Positions 25,169-37,126 of a stretch of 64,000 nucleotides of DNA are shown piece after piece. The stretch is from Erpobdella octoculata (lineage: Eukaryota; Annelida; Clitellata; Hirudinida; Erpobdellidae). The translations under genes and the position numbers were made by a program. The stretch spans positions 13,422,407 through 13,486,406 of the forward strand of contig OZ022242.1 of NCBI GenBank assembly GCA_963978895.1, written 5' to 3'. A model generated the notes under the pieces. The model saw only the letters and a program-made list of their open reading frames with translations. It did not search any database and was not told the origin of the DNA. The stretch's first letter is position 1. Each line of letters begins with the position of its first letter.

Positions 25169-28100
25169 TCAGTCAACAAGAGCAGTAACAAGTCCCATAA
25201 CAGAAATTCCCGTGCAGACCAAGATCAGCTGTTTCATGGAGTTTCTTGGAAAGAAAAAAAAGAAAAATCATGTCAAATTAATTGATAATTTATGCAATTT
25301 AAAAAAAACAGAAGTTTGCATACAAATGAGCAGGCGGGCCTGACATAATGATAATAGAATAATCATTAAAAAACAGTTGTCAAAAGCACTAACATTTTAA
25401 GCAGTGCACAACATTTTAAGCATGTGCACAACAGCCCCCCTCCACACAAACACATACGCACACACAATAGATAATTTTCAATCATGTGTATCCTCTATCA
25501 ATTAACAGAAAGCATTTATAACTACAGTCAGGCCCTGTAACCAGTGGGGGGTTCATTCGGGGAACATTGCAATCTTTATTGCCGTCAATAAATTAATAAA
25601 TTATCGGAGTACTCTCCTTTTGAGTTCATCCACACTGCCCCGAGCAGCACAGCAATTCAACAACTGCATTTTTACTTAGATTTTATTCATTACTAATAGC
25701 TTGCTTTTAAAAATTTATTATAACTTTGGTTGATTTATTCTTCTGAGGTCATTGTCATGAAAATTAATTTTAGCTCAAAATGAACCAATATATTCTCTTT
25801 TTTTTATGAATATTGATGGTAAGAATGTTTAAAGAAGCACTCTGGACCAGCTAGATCTCTGTATTATTAATAAAATATATTGAGAGTCAGTGCTATAAAA
25901 GTGCCAATGTTATGAGTGGATAACAAGAAAAACAACAATAAATACAGAATGACATTAGAAAAATATTTCTATGACAGACATGCACAACAAAACAAGATTT
26001 TTGTTCTATTTGCAAACAAATTCAGTCTAATTGTTTGTGGAGGTGCAACTCTAAAACAACATTTTGATTTATTGATTGAAACAATAGGCTTGAAGAAAAA
26101 ACAATAATGATATGGATAAAGATTACTTTATCCAAATATTTCCAAAAGAGAACTAATAGTTTAAATGCAACCTTGATATAAAATTAAAAATTAAAATTTT
26201 TTATAAGAAACTTAGTTAAAAAAACCTACCTGGAAAACTCCGTCCCTAAGAATATTTAGATATTTCAGCCCCCATTCATAAAATACTAGCTACAGGCTTA
26301 TTACAGCCAGTGTCCAATCTTATTTGCATAACTAGCAAACAATATAAGCATAACTTCATTAACATAATAAACAAAGAGAGCTAAGTGATAATTCTGCATG
26401 AATCTCACTTTGCTTTGGTTTCCTTCAAGAGATCAGGCACTATGGCAACAAGAGCAATGTTTACAAATCCCCCAGCAGTGAACGGCAAGATCCAAGCCGT
26501 CGAATCACCTACAAATCATGAATGACAACATATGAGAATTTATTTTTATATCTCAACAGTAATTAAAAGTTATAAATCATCTTTAAAATAGTATAAATAA
26601 CTAATTCATTGATTGGTAATTAGCCAAACAACTTGGAAGTTGTTGCATAAGCATAATTATAGAAATCATTATGTGTAGGTTTTTAAATAACTAATTCATT
26701 GATTGGTAATTAGCCAAACAACTTGGAAGTTGTTGCATAAGCATAATTATAGAAATCATTATGTGTATAAATAACTAATTCATTGATTGGTAATTAGCCA
26801 AACAACTTGGAAGTTGTTGCATAAGCATAATTATAGAAATCATTATGTGTAGGTTTTTAAATAACTAATTCATTGATTGGTAATTAGCCAAACAACTTGG
26901 AAGTTGTTGCATAAGCATAATTATAGAAATCATTATGTGTAAAATAAAATAATAAAAGCATCATCAGTGAACACTTACAATAGAAAATCTATTCAGCCAT
27001 TTGAAAAATAACCATTTTAAAAATAATATATTAAAATAAGAAATGAACTAAGAACATTTTTTTATAAAGAGTTCACAAAAAAATATAGCTTTTGTGAAAA
27101 ATCACAGCAGTACAAGCAACCACAGAATACATATGCATGCATATGCCACTAATTATATGCATGCATATGCCACTAATTATATGCATGCATATGCCACTAA
27201 TTATATGCATGCATATGCTACTAATTATATGCATGCATATGCCACTAATTATATGCATGCATATGCCACTAATTATATGCATGCATATAATGCATAAACT
27301 ACTAAAATAAAACATGGAAAGCTATTAATAACTTTTTACATTGGTTAAAATATATATAGATACACTACACACTCATTTATGATACACACACTGACCTGCA
27401 ATTTTAACAGACTCAGCACTCAGTGCTAGCATAGCTCCAATGATGCCTCCAGAAGCTGTCAGAATCTGTTCGATAGAAATTGGTCAACACCAAAAACTAA
27501 ATTTTAATTAAAATATGAATAAACTTAATTAAATTATTATCAACAACAAAAAAGTTCAGCAAAAATTAAAAGTACATATTAATATCAGCCAGCTAACTCC
27601 TTTTGAGTTATATTACAACATGAGTAACAAGAACACAAAAATTAGTTATAATGAAGTAAAGAACTGGAAATAAATGGTTTGCATTTGTCATTCAATTACT
27701 GTTTTTAAAACTGTCTACTAACCGCTGGTAAAAAGTAAAAATTTGCAAACTATATTTTCCCACTAACATGCAAGTCTACTAATTTACTATTACCTCATTA
27801 CCAACTAATTGCTGAGTATTTGAAAAATGCTCTAACATTATTATTATCATCATGATTAAAGACTGATCATCATTATCATCGCCATCTATACAACTATAAT
27901 CAAGATCACCCACCTGGGCTTTTGCAGCCTTCCACCTGTCAAATCCAGCCTGCAGAAGAATTGCAAAGTCTCCAATTTCATGGGGGATTTCATGGAGCAG
28001 AATGGCAAATGTTGTCAGCACTCCCATCTTGAATATTCAAATCATTTAGTTTGTTTTTTTTAAAGTATTCTTGAATAATTAATTCAACTCAAATATTGTC

Positions 28101-31100
28101 ACCATCATTCACTAATTTACAACAAATTCAAATCAACTAAAACTTTCTTTACTTCTTTGCCTTGTCATTTGTACATTGCAAAAACATAAACATTCTTGAA
28201 ATAGTTCTATTAAGGTTGCGATGACACAGATGACGAAACTTATCATTCAAAATCATTTATAATTTCAACAATCACACAGCAAAATATATGATTTTATAAA
28301 TAACTTAAATATTCAAATAATAAAATCCAACAATTGAATAACTCTTATAAATCATCAAAATATTTTCAAAGTAACAAGTTTACTAATCAATTTTATCAAC
28401 TGAACATTAATTGAATCTAATTTTTAATTTTTTAAATGCTTTTATTTAACTTAACTCATCTCTCTGTTTGTTTGTTTGTTTGTCTGTGGTGATCAAATCT
28501 TAGAAACAAAAATTCACCCTCTTTTCGACCACCTAGAGCTCTAAAACTTTCAGGAGAGCTTTATTCTGGATGACAATACATGAATTGAATGTTTCCCACA
28601 TGAAATAGGCCTTAAATCAATTAAAATTAATCAAAGTTGTCCGTTAGGGTTAGATAACAACTAATCCATACATCAAGTTAAATTTATGAATTTTGATTTC
28701 ATATGAAAGAAATAAACAATGTACAAGATTGAGCGTAATGGTTGTTTTAGATTCAAAAATTTTAGTTCGTTGACTCAGATAAAGAGGCAAATAAAAGCAT
28801 TTTTTTTAATTTATTTTTTTATCTTTACTTGTTTAAATCTTTTATAATAACTTCACTGTGTTTGCTTGCAGAAATGCGATCAAAATTTTTGATGGTTAAA
28901 AACATACTTTCCATCATCCAATCGAGCTAAAATTTGGTGTATTGATTTGTTGTTGTTGTTGACAATGCATTGAACTAAATTTTAGAATCTTTTAGTCAAA
29001 ATTTATTTACAACTTTAAAAAAATTAAAATCCCAGATTTTCATCAAAGAAACTATTAATTTCAAGTTCATTCAAAGAAAGCGAGAATTGATTTTTCAAAT
29101 AAAAGATTTATTTGGCTTTTATGGCTTGATTATTATCAGCTACATCATCATCATCATTATCAGCATCATCATTGCTATATTTATTTATTCTAATTTTTAA
29201 TAATCAATACTTTTGTAGAAAGACACAGAAGTAATTGAAAATTGAATGAATAATAACCTTGCTACTGATGCAGTAACTCCCAGCAACTGCCAAACCATGT
29301 GTGAAGTTGTCAACCACATTTGCCAGCAAGTTTAACCAGCCACTCACCTGTTATAAAGCAATTCAACAAACTAATCAATAAATATAGTTATTATTAAAGT
29401 ACTTGTTCCAGAATTCAGTAATGCTGATTTTTACAAATTACCCAAAAAATGTCTTAATCGTGGTGATGCAAGCTAGTAAGCAATTGTTGAATTTAAACTT
29501 GAATATTGTCAATGTTCTACTTCTGCGCACGACGAATAAATATTGAATTCAATTGTCAAAATATCATGAGCATTGAACCTTAATGTGACCATCACCATTG
29601 CTATTATCCTTCTTCTTCAATGATGCTGATGATGATTTGATAGATGGCAAAGATGATGCAGATAGTGAGACTTCCAAAGGCACTGATTGGATGGCAGTCG
29701 AGCCAATACTGGTCGAGGACAGAGAAGATAAGACAGAAGATTCATTGATGCTTCTATCGCTTGCCCCACTCACTTTCTTCTTTAGTTTTTTCTGAGATTT
29801 ATTCACTCTTTTGATGCAATTAGGATGACCTTTATAATTATAAAAAAATATTTTCTTCTCCAACTAATATTAAAACACAAATGATATTAGATGATCGATT
29901 TCTATATGAAACCATTAAAATATCCCCCAATCTGTTACCCATATATGACAACTTTTACCACCTTCACCGCATAAATATTCCAACATACCACTTTTACCAC
30001 CTTCACTGCATAAATACTCCAACATACCACTTTTACCAACTTCACTGCATAAATACTCCAACAACAAACCAGCTCTTTCCTTCCTGACCGATCGAGCAAA
30101 TCCATGACTCGAGTCACACTCGCTTGAATCATCAGATCCGACCGATGACGTTTCTTCCGATACCTCGTTGTTGTTTGCTTCGATGGTTTTGTTCTCATTC
30201 TCTTCAATCTTGTCTTCGCACTCAACAAAGAGTTTCTCGATGAAGAAAAAGGATAACAAACCAGCTAGGAACCACAGTCCAATACATCGGTAACCGTACA
30301 AGTGACTTGAATCTATAATTAATAGATCAAGGTAAATTTATTTCAGCTGGTAAAAATAAAAAACATCATCTATTTCAGGTTATTTTAAATAACTAGTTTC
30401 AATATTGAAACATTATTTTAAAATAATAACTTACTAAAATACATTCTTTCTGACAAATAATTTCACCATTTAGTGTCGGAGTTATTTTATCAAGACATAA
30501 GTTTAAAAGCTTAAATTATTACAAAATGATAACAAAACCCCAAAATAAAGATACAGCACAAAATTGTAACTAACATGTTAGTAAATGAAGTCAATAATTC
30601 AAAAAGTAAGTATTTTGTTTCAAAAAACAGCCAATAAGAACTGAAGTAAAAAATGAAAAACTGAGAAATTTTGTGGCAAAAAATAAAAACTATTGCATTG
30701 AACTTATTGTAATCTCATTAAAATAATAAATGCTTACAAAAATTTTAACATTATCAACAATTATAAAAAAGCTTTAATTTAAAGTTTTTAATTTAATTAT
30801 AATTTAAAAAAACTGTATGGCTATTTTATTAAAACACTTTCATTGTAAGAAATGATATTTCATATTGATTTTAAGCATATATGAGAGCAAAATATTTAAA
30901 CAAAAGAAACTCTAAGACAATATATTACAATTAGATGTATCAAAAAAAAAACAAACAAATACAAAACTTTGATAAGCCTTAATAAACTAGGTAATCATTT
31001 ACTTTGACGGTTTTGGCCTACAGTAGTCCCGTTACAAACCTTTCCCTAACCCCCTCAACTCGTCAAAGTACATGATTGCCAAAAACTAAATAAAACAAAA

Positions 31101-31836
31101 ACAAAATAATTAAACAAAACAACTTATAATTTAAATAACTGACAGTTTCCAGCATGTGCCCAGGCCTCAGGAAGCAGATGAAGAAAGACATCTCCCAACA
31201 AACCTCCAACCGCAAAACTCAACAGCATCTTCAGCTTGCTACCAGATGCTTAAGTTTATATAAATAAATATTTAAATTATTAACAATGCGTTTATAACTT
31301 TTATTGCTGAAATATGTGATGTTACTGTTAAAATCTTGATAAAAATGAAAAAAGTAAAATTTGACTAGCAATTAATTCTTAACAGATAAATAAACTGACC
31401 ATGTATATTTAATGTTGATGAATATAAACTCAAAGAATAGAAAATAGCTCACAAGAGAAAACAAATGTAATTGAAGTATACAGTAAAGTCTAAAGTATAA
31501 AGTACCTTCACTCCTAAGAGCAGATCCACAGTTTGCAGGTATGACCAGCAGTGGAAACAACCCAGTCAGACCCACAAGACCAGCAGATACAAAAGAAAAC
31601 AACCAGACCCGCCTAGGATGTCCCCACACATTCTCTTCCAGCCATTTGGTCCACTCCATCGACAATTCGGTTGGTGTTTGTTGGTTTACGGACGGTTTGC
31701 CATTTGAATCAACGTTGCGAAATCGGTGCTTAAAAGTTTGTACAGACCTGGCTCTATGAATTTCAGCATGCAGAGGACATAGACAGATTATAATTGTTAA
31801 CGTGATGAGCAGCAGATAGCAAGAAGAGGATGACAT
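25169..31836 (-). CDS. SLC39A13: SLC39A13/ZIP13-type zinc transporter, 9 exons
   Basis: Minus-strand exons: 31836-31506, 31248-31144, 30312-30037 (or 29998 or 29959), 29829-29579, 29347-29258, 28027-27914, 27465-27396, 26508-26409, 25244-25169. All introns are GT/AG, phases agree, and the coding total is 1413 nt, giving 470 residues (483 or 496 with the later exon 3 donors). A signal peptide of about 24 residues is followed by [26 protein letters not shown] (334-339) in membrane segment 4, and HEIPHEIGD (363-371) in segment 5, the LIV-1 zinc-site motif. The last exon ends in [13 protein letters not shown] and VD. These blocks match ZIP13 more closely than ZIP7, which is histidine-rich. ZIP13 moves zinc out of the Golgi/early secretory pathway into the cytosol in vertebrates; the same role here is inferred. 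The cytosolic loop (exons 3-4) is Ser- and Lys-rich and poorly conserved. Introns carry several minisatellites. Confidence 0.88.
26593..26940. repeat. four-copy ~87-bp tandem repeat in ZIP13 intron 7
   Basis: TAAATAACTAATTCATTGAT starts at about 26593, 26684, 26767 and 26858. Spacings alternate between about 91 bp (with AGGTTTT spacer) and 83 bp (without), so the present array is a duplication of a 174-bp pair. Confidence 0.9.
27130..27295. repeat. 24-bp minisatellite with palindromic core, ZIP13 intron 7
   Basis: About seven copies of ATATGCATGCATATGCCACT plus AATT. Each unit holds the self-complementary core ATATGCATGCATAT, which resembles octamer/POU sites. A regulatory role is only a possibility. 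Confidence 0.9.
28835..29010 (+). repeat. dispersed repeat R2, divergent copy in ZIP13 intron 5
   Basis: TCTTTTATAATAACTTCACT then GTGTTTGCTTGC and CATCCAATCGAGC align with other R2 copies, but the centre is changed. Weakest of the plus-strand copies. Confidence 0.5.
29951..30076 (-). repeat. 39-bp triplication across the ZIP13 exon 3 splice donor
   Basis: On the minus strand the unit GTTGGAGTATTTATGCAGTG and 19 more bases occurs three times. Each copy contains G then GTAAAAGT, a usable 5' splice site in phase 1, with exon ends at 30037, 29998 and 29959. Each joins in frame to exon 4 at 29829. Using a later donor adds 13 or 26 residues, [13 protein letters not shown] per copy. Confidence 0.8.
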
Positions 31837-31859
31837 TATTAATTGGATTTGCTTCAGAT

Positions 31860-33060
31860 GACTTCAGAGCTAAAATCAGTAAATTGTAAAGTAATCACAC
31901 GTCCTAAACATCAACCTACTTAAGCAGAATCAAATCTAATCATTTTATATAGATTTATATCGATTTTCGCCCGTACCAACCGACCGACAACGTACGTCAA
32001 CCAGATGTATCAGCAGGCCAGTGCTGGCAACATCGATGGACTGATTTTGGAGCAATTAGATAATTTTCTACTTTAAATTTTATATAATTACAAAATTAGT
32101 TAATTTAGTAAGTTTAGTACTTAAGATTGCTACATCGAAAGTTGTCTAACAAGTAACAGGCTAGACTATAGACATGCTATTCAATATTACAAATAGAAAT
32201 CAGCTTCTATTCAACACCTATTCACTCGCTCACCATAATGACTTTATTGATTACTGTATTAGCGTTGAATGCGTGAAGACTATTTCTTCTTTGTTGGAGT
32301 TCAAAAGAATTGAAAATAATCAAAGCTGTAACATTTTCCTTTCGACACGTTGAACTCATATTTCTTTGTCATACCGCAACTAATATAAAGACCCAACGGA
32401 CCCGACCGAATTAGCCCTCGAAGCTTGCGTGAAACGAGAGCTTTTCGATCCATATGCATTTTAAGTCTTAGAGAACTTTTTATATTGCTTTAGGAATTTA
32501 TATAATCATTAGAAGTTGAAGCGAGATATAAATTTTAACCCGTGGTGTCACAGGCAAGGATGGATCTATTATAGGCAGTGCGATGCTTTGAAGGGCCCAC
32601 AAAAGGATCGCTTTTAAGGATCGCCAACAAAAATAAAGAATCGTCCTCAACCATTTTAGAGAAAAAGTATCATACCTTTTTTTAAAAACTCTGAAAATAC
32701 GGTACGACGACCTTCCTTAGGATCATCAACTATTTTTGGAAAAAAATGAGTACGACAGCCAACCAATAAAAAAGGCTTCACTGCCTTCACTTATGTTTTG
32801 GGGGGCACTCAAAGTTTGTTAATATCGCAGTATCGGTACAATCGTCAATACGTTTTTACTATCGCCATTGCTATTGCTATTACAAAAACTTTGCGTTTTC
32901 AGTATCGCAACGGTTATCACATATACATTTGGGAGCTATTGAAAGTCGAATAGTAACAGTTTTTTTAGTTTGTTAAAAATATGAGTCATGTTTGTGGCTT
33001 AATTTGTATCTTTATCTGTCTGTGGCATAGACTTATAACATCTATAGGTAAATATATATT
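31860..33060. other. 5' flank of ZIP13; no other gene recognised
   Basis: The first 150 bp upstream of the ZIP13 start should contain its promoter and 5' untranslated region, but no core motif stands out. Around 32550-32830 are G-rich patches reminiscent of transposon edges (GGCAAGGATGGATC), unresolved. Confidence 0.4.
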
Positions 33061-33826
33061 ACTAGCTGACCCAACAAACGTTGTTTTGCCTTATAAATTA
33101 TTTTAGTTTTTTTTATTAAAAGTTTAATGTACAAATTATGTCAATTTAAAAAAAAACAATATCTAAGAGCCATCGAGTGTACAATGTTTTTTGTCAGACT
33201 ATCTTTAGCTAACACAAACAAACTGGATGGTTTGCCCTCGCAAGAACATGTCACGTATAGGAAATTGTTCGGGAGAAAAACATGGCGTGCCCAAATCTAA
33301 GCCACAAACAGACATCGTTTGGCCTTGCGACTTATTGATTGACATTGCGAATGCCAATCTAATTGTAAATTGAATTCATTTGAATTCAATATGCACTTTT
33401 GTAGAAATTATTGGGATCCGTGGCAGCAAAACACTTTCGCCTCAGAACTTGCCATTCAAAATGCTGGCTTCGACAATGTTTTTTATCAATTTTTTAATTA
33501 CTAATTGCGTGCCATTGCACATCCCGCGGTGGGTTCAAATTCCCAAGTAGAATAACCGGAGATCCAACTTTAAGTTGTAGATGATGCGGTGACATGCCTG
33601 GCAAATCCAATGAGTTCAAAAAATCTGTTGCATAATTTATGGCTTCGCTGGCATCGCAAACTGTATGAATCGATTTATATGACACCAATTCGCCTGGCAA
33701 CAACTGCTGTATATCTTGAAAGTTAAATCATTGTTATCCACATTTTTTGCTGCAAAATGACTTTTTTTGCCAGCCACTCATGATTCAGCACTGTGGCCAT
33801 GGATGATTGCTTTTTTATGTTGCACA

Positions 33827-35098
33827 CAGTGATGGGTAATAACAAATTACAAGTAACGGAATTACAGTAACAAATTACTTTTTTCAGTAACAAGTAACGT
33901 AACAGATTACTTTTCAAAATTGTAACAAAGTAACAGTAAAAAATTACTTTTTTAAAGTAACAGTAACGGATTTTTAAAAATTGTTACTTGTTACTTTTTA
34001 TTTTCGAACATTGGATCAAGCGTTAAGATGGCGCGAGTCTGGACCAATAGGAGCAAAGTGTGTCACTGGATTCATGATCGCGTTCATTTTAACAACGCGC
34101 CATATCAGGGTAAACAAACTTCCTTTTTACCAATGCTTTTATTAACTCGTCGTCTCTGTTTCTCTGTCTGTCTGTTTCTCTGTCTGTTTCAAATCTTGCA
34201 ATCAATTTTTGAGTCACTTCCTGATGATAGATTTTTTTCAAATTTTGCATACATGCTCAAAATAGAAGACAATGCAATATTCAATTATTAGTTTTACAAT
34301 AAGTCAATTTCTGATAATGTCAAGTTAGCTCGTAAGCGAAAAGCCACCGCGAAAAAGATGATGACTCAATCAAGCATGCTGCAAAGTATAAACAACAATT
34401 GTGTCACTCAAGCGACTGTGGATTAGCTGATCATAAGTTTCATTATTGAATACATGGAGCCATTAAGCATTGTGGAGGCGCAATCTTTTGTTAATCTCAT
34501 TCAAGGACTCTAGCCAACCCGAAAGGTGATGACAAGAAAAACGCTTGATGGTTAGTATTTAAGAATTAAAAGGGATTTTTCTTAATTTTTAATACTAGAG
34601 TTGCTTGAAATAGTTGTATATTTATTTTCAAAGAAAGCTTGGATTTTCTTGAAGCTCAGATGAAATACAACGTAATAGAAGCACTTAGCAGAGTGGATCC
34701 TGTTTTTACCACAGCCGATATATGGAGCGCTAACAACAAGAGCTTTCTTGGAATCACTGCACATTGGATAGACTCTGCCTCGCTACAAAGACATTTTGAC
34801 TCCAAAAAGAAATCGTTTGACTGATAGTCATTTTCAACGACAACTGCTGCTCAGAGCTAATAAAGCTTTTTGTAGCTCAATTAAAGATCTTCACCCTTTG
34901 ACTGATTAGTTATAACTCTTTGATTTTTATAATAAAGTTGTGTTCTTATTTTAAAAACAAAATCAAGTATTGAGTTATGGGGTGTTGCATCTGTTTGTAA
35001 ACAACTTTTTGTAAAGTAACAAAAATGTAATAAGTTACTTTCAAAACCAAAAAGTAACAGTAACAAATTACAAAAGTAAAGTAACAAACCCAACACTG
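33827..35098 (+). mobile_element. hAT element with perfect 8-bp target duplication
   Basis: The ends are CAGTGATGGG (left) and CCCAACACTG (right, reverse complement CAGTGTTGGG), flanked on both sides by the same octamer GTTGCACA (33819-33826, 35099-35106). Subterminal GTAACAAATTAC-type repeats line both sides. Inside are degraded transposase pieces: KLARKRKATAKKMMTQSSML (about 34325), PLSIVEAQSFVNLIQGL and PTRKVMTRKTLDG (about 34460-34550), and TTADIWSANNKSFLGITAHW (about 34700-34760). The catalytic centre and C-terminus are missing, so it is a deletion derivative of a BED-type hAT. It is inserted in the Helitron helicase and is therefore younger than it. Confidence 0.9.
34129..34308 (+). repeat. 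dispersed repeat R3 (CTGTCTGTTTCTCT family), copy A, partial
   Basis: Begins ACCAATGCTTTTATTAACTC, has one to two TGTCTGTTTCTC units, then CAATTTTTGAGTCACTTCCT, and breaks off at AAGTCAATTT. It is nearly identical to the first half of the 55056 copy and lies inside the hAT at 33827-35098. Confidence 0.9.
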
Positions 35099-35460
35099 GT
35101 TGCACATTGCTTAAGTGCTGAATGAGCTGTTCTGCCTCCATCCAATAATGTTGCTGCAATGCCAGACGATGCAACGGCGAGAATTAGAGAAATGAGTAAT
35201 GTTTTCCCAGTTCCACCTGGTGCATCCAAAAAAAGAATCCACCTTGTCCTTAGGGTATTCAGTACAGACCGAAGCCAATGTGCCGAGTCGTGGGATGTTG
35301 TGCTTGTAAAAACGAAACAACCGGGCCTGGGATTTTGTGCCTATATAACAGACCGTGCCTCAAAATATTGGCCCGTGCAAGGCTTTGCAAGTTAAGTTTA
35401 ATAGATGAACCCAACCGGTTATGTTTTTACACCAATAATAACACAAATTCAATGGAACAT

Positions 35461-36840
35461 TTCAAGACCACCCAGTAACTATACAAAACATTTAAAGAAA
35501 GAAATTAAATACATGTAACTGCTATAGCTCAATTTTGATAATTTTCAACGTGGCATAATGTCAATTGATTTCTCAGTTACAAACTACGAGTGAATGTTGG
35601 ATATTCACTATAACACAGACTCTGTCCTAAAGCAACTTCACCTTCATAACCGGTAATTTTAACTTTAAGAGTGTACAAAATTTGCTCACAAAATCAAAAC
35701 CACTGACACAAACTAGGCAAGTAATTCAATAAATACTCAAAAAATAGCAACATCCATTTTCATAGTCTTAATATTTGGTAAATAAAACAACAAGTGATAA
35801 TATATCAGCTTCAAAGTAAGATTTAAATATATTCTCATGTATTCCTGTGAGATTTTGAAGATTTTGATATATAAAATTATACACAGCAAAAATGAAACAA
35901 TAATTGGGGTTATATAGGTTGTCTGTCATATGATTTTCCTTTTTGTCCAAAAATCCAAAAATGAACAATATTATAATATTCTTGAGATGTTGTGTTTTCA
36001 ACTTTTTTTCAATCAATCAATGTGAACATTTAAAAAACACTTTTTATAGAGCTTTTAGAGGCTGTCTACGTTGTGGAATTTCTAGTTTTTCATCAGCAAC
36101 GGCATTCATTGTTACTGCGAATTTTTTAACAGTGTAAAATTCATTTCCTGAATTTTGTCAATTTTCTCTGACATATAACAAACGAACAGTTACATTTTTA
36201 ATTATATAGATATGCATCTGACAATTTGAAAAGCAATGATAAGTTAATACAAAAAAAAATTTGAGAGGACAAAATGCGGGCGCACGACGTTGGTTCCCCA
36301 TAAATCCGCCACTGGCTAAATTTTTTTTTGGGGGAAAGATTATAAGGTTCTGAATTTTTTGGAAAAAATATTTATGAATAACCCCCCCCTCAGTTATTAA
36401 CTATTTTTTATTTTAAGAGGAAAAGTATAGCATTACGAAGATAACATTTTGGAATTTGTGGGTTTGAAAATTTTTTTGAACCCCAAGGTTTTGCTGAAAT
36501 GACGCCCCTGGCGGGCCACCCTAACTACACTACTGCTCTAAGTAAAGGGATATTATGTTTCATGTATGTTTTTAGTTTTAAAACAGCCAGTCATAATTTG
36601 TAGGAGGCAGGAGGCTTCCTAACCACTTTTGCATTTGTGACTAGGTGAGGTTCGAAGACTATGTAAATAGAACCAATTTTCACGTATACAAAGTTCCTTG
36701 AAAAACCAAAAAAATCTTAATTATTTTTTAAGATTAAAATTTTGAAACAAACTCTCGTATGTCTGAAACAAATTACTCAATAAATTGTTTGAATTTAATA
36801 ATAAATTATAAGTTTAATTGTCTTAGAAAAATAAATGTTC
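35461..36840. other. no gene recognised
   Basis: AT-rich. ATAAATCCGCCACTG at about 36300-36315 is another lone hAT-type right terminus. The stretch at 36440-36520 (GGAATTTGTGGGTTTGAAAA, GCTGAAATGACGCCCCTG) is related to 40825-40890, so it is an old dispersed repeat. Confidence 0.45.
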
Positions 36841-36847
36841 ATGATTG

Positions 36848-36957
36848 TCAGTTGAAAAACTCTTTATTGAAGTAGCTTGGTGAGAATTTCTGAGCATTAT
36901 TGTCCATGACACTGGTGCTGTTTTGAAGAGCCCAGAAGTTTTCGAGCTTTTGATTCA
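36848..36957 (-). CDS. possible alternative last exon of the protocadherin-like gene
   Basis: After a good 3' splice site (ACATTTTCCAG) the frame reads NQKLENFWALQNSTSV, then MDNNAQKFSPSYFNKEFFN and a stop. Its phase fits an internal donor in exon 6 (ATTA then GTGAAG, exon end 37162). If used, it replaces the last residues of the main form with about 35 others. The composition is protein-like, but there is no homologue I recognise. Confidence 0.4.
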
Positions 36958-37126
36958 CTGGAAAATGTTCTGATAAAAGTTTATATTAAAAAAATTAATA
37001 TCGTTTCATCAAGATGTCATCAAATGGATTATTCTAGTTGAAAAAAACGTATTCATGACATCAGAATCTAAGACCATTTTAACAACATAACAATTATTTT
37101 ATCATTTTCATTTGATTTATTTGAGT

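Larger units (their letters stand above)
33062..35460 (-). pseudogene. Helitron Pif1-type helicase relic, split by a hAT insertion
   Basis: The minus strand reads a Pif1-family helicase in pieces. Near 35240-35110 it has LDAPGGTGKTLLISLILAV (Walker A GGTGKT), then SSGIAATLLDGGRTAHSAL. After the inserted hAT (33827-35098) come NIKKQSSMATVL, WLAKKVILQQK, then LLPGELVSYKSIHTVCDASE, DLPGMSPHHLQLKVG and NLNPPRD (33735-33494). Decayed traces of the final helicase motifs reach 33180. The central helicase part is deleted and the frame is broken. The element ends on the minus strand with CAAAACAACGTTTG, then GGGTCAGCTAG followed by host T at 33061, a canonical Helitron 3' terminus (CTAG before T). Its 5' end is not recognised. 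Confidence 0.8.

Noticed and set aside
24979..27295. Regularly spaced short repeats that might suggest a CRISPR array
   Set aside because: Units are contiguous tandem repeats without distinct spacers, and the DNA is animal genomic DNA with spliced genes.
31000..31075. TACTTTGACG/CGTCAAAGTA inverted pair in ZIP13 intron 2 as a MITE
   Set aside because: Only about 10 bp long with no flanking duplication; too short to support an element.
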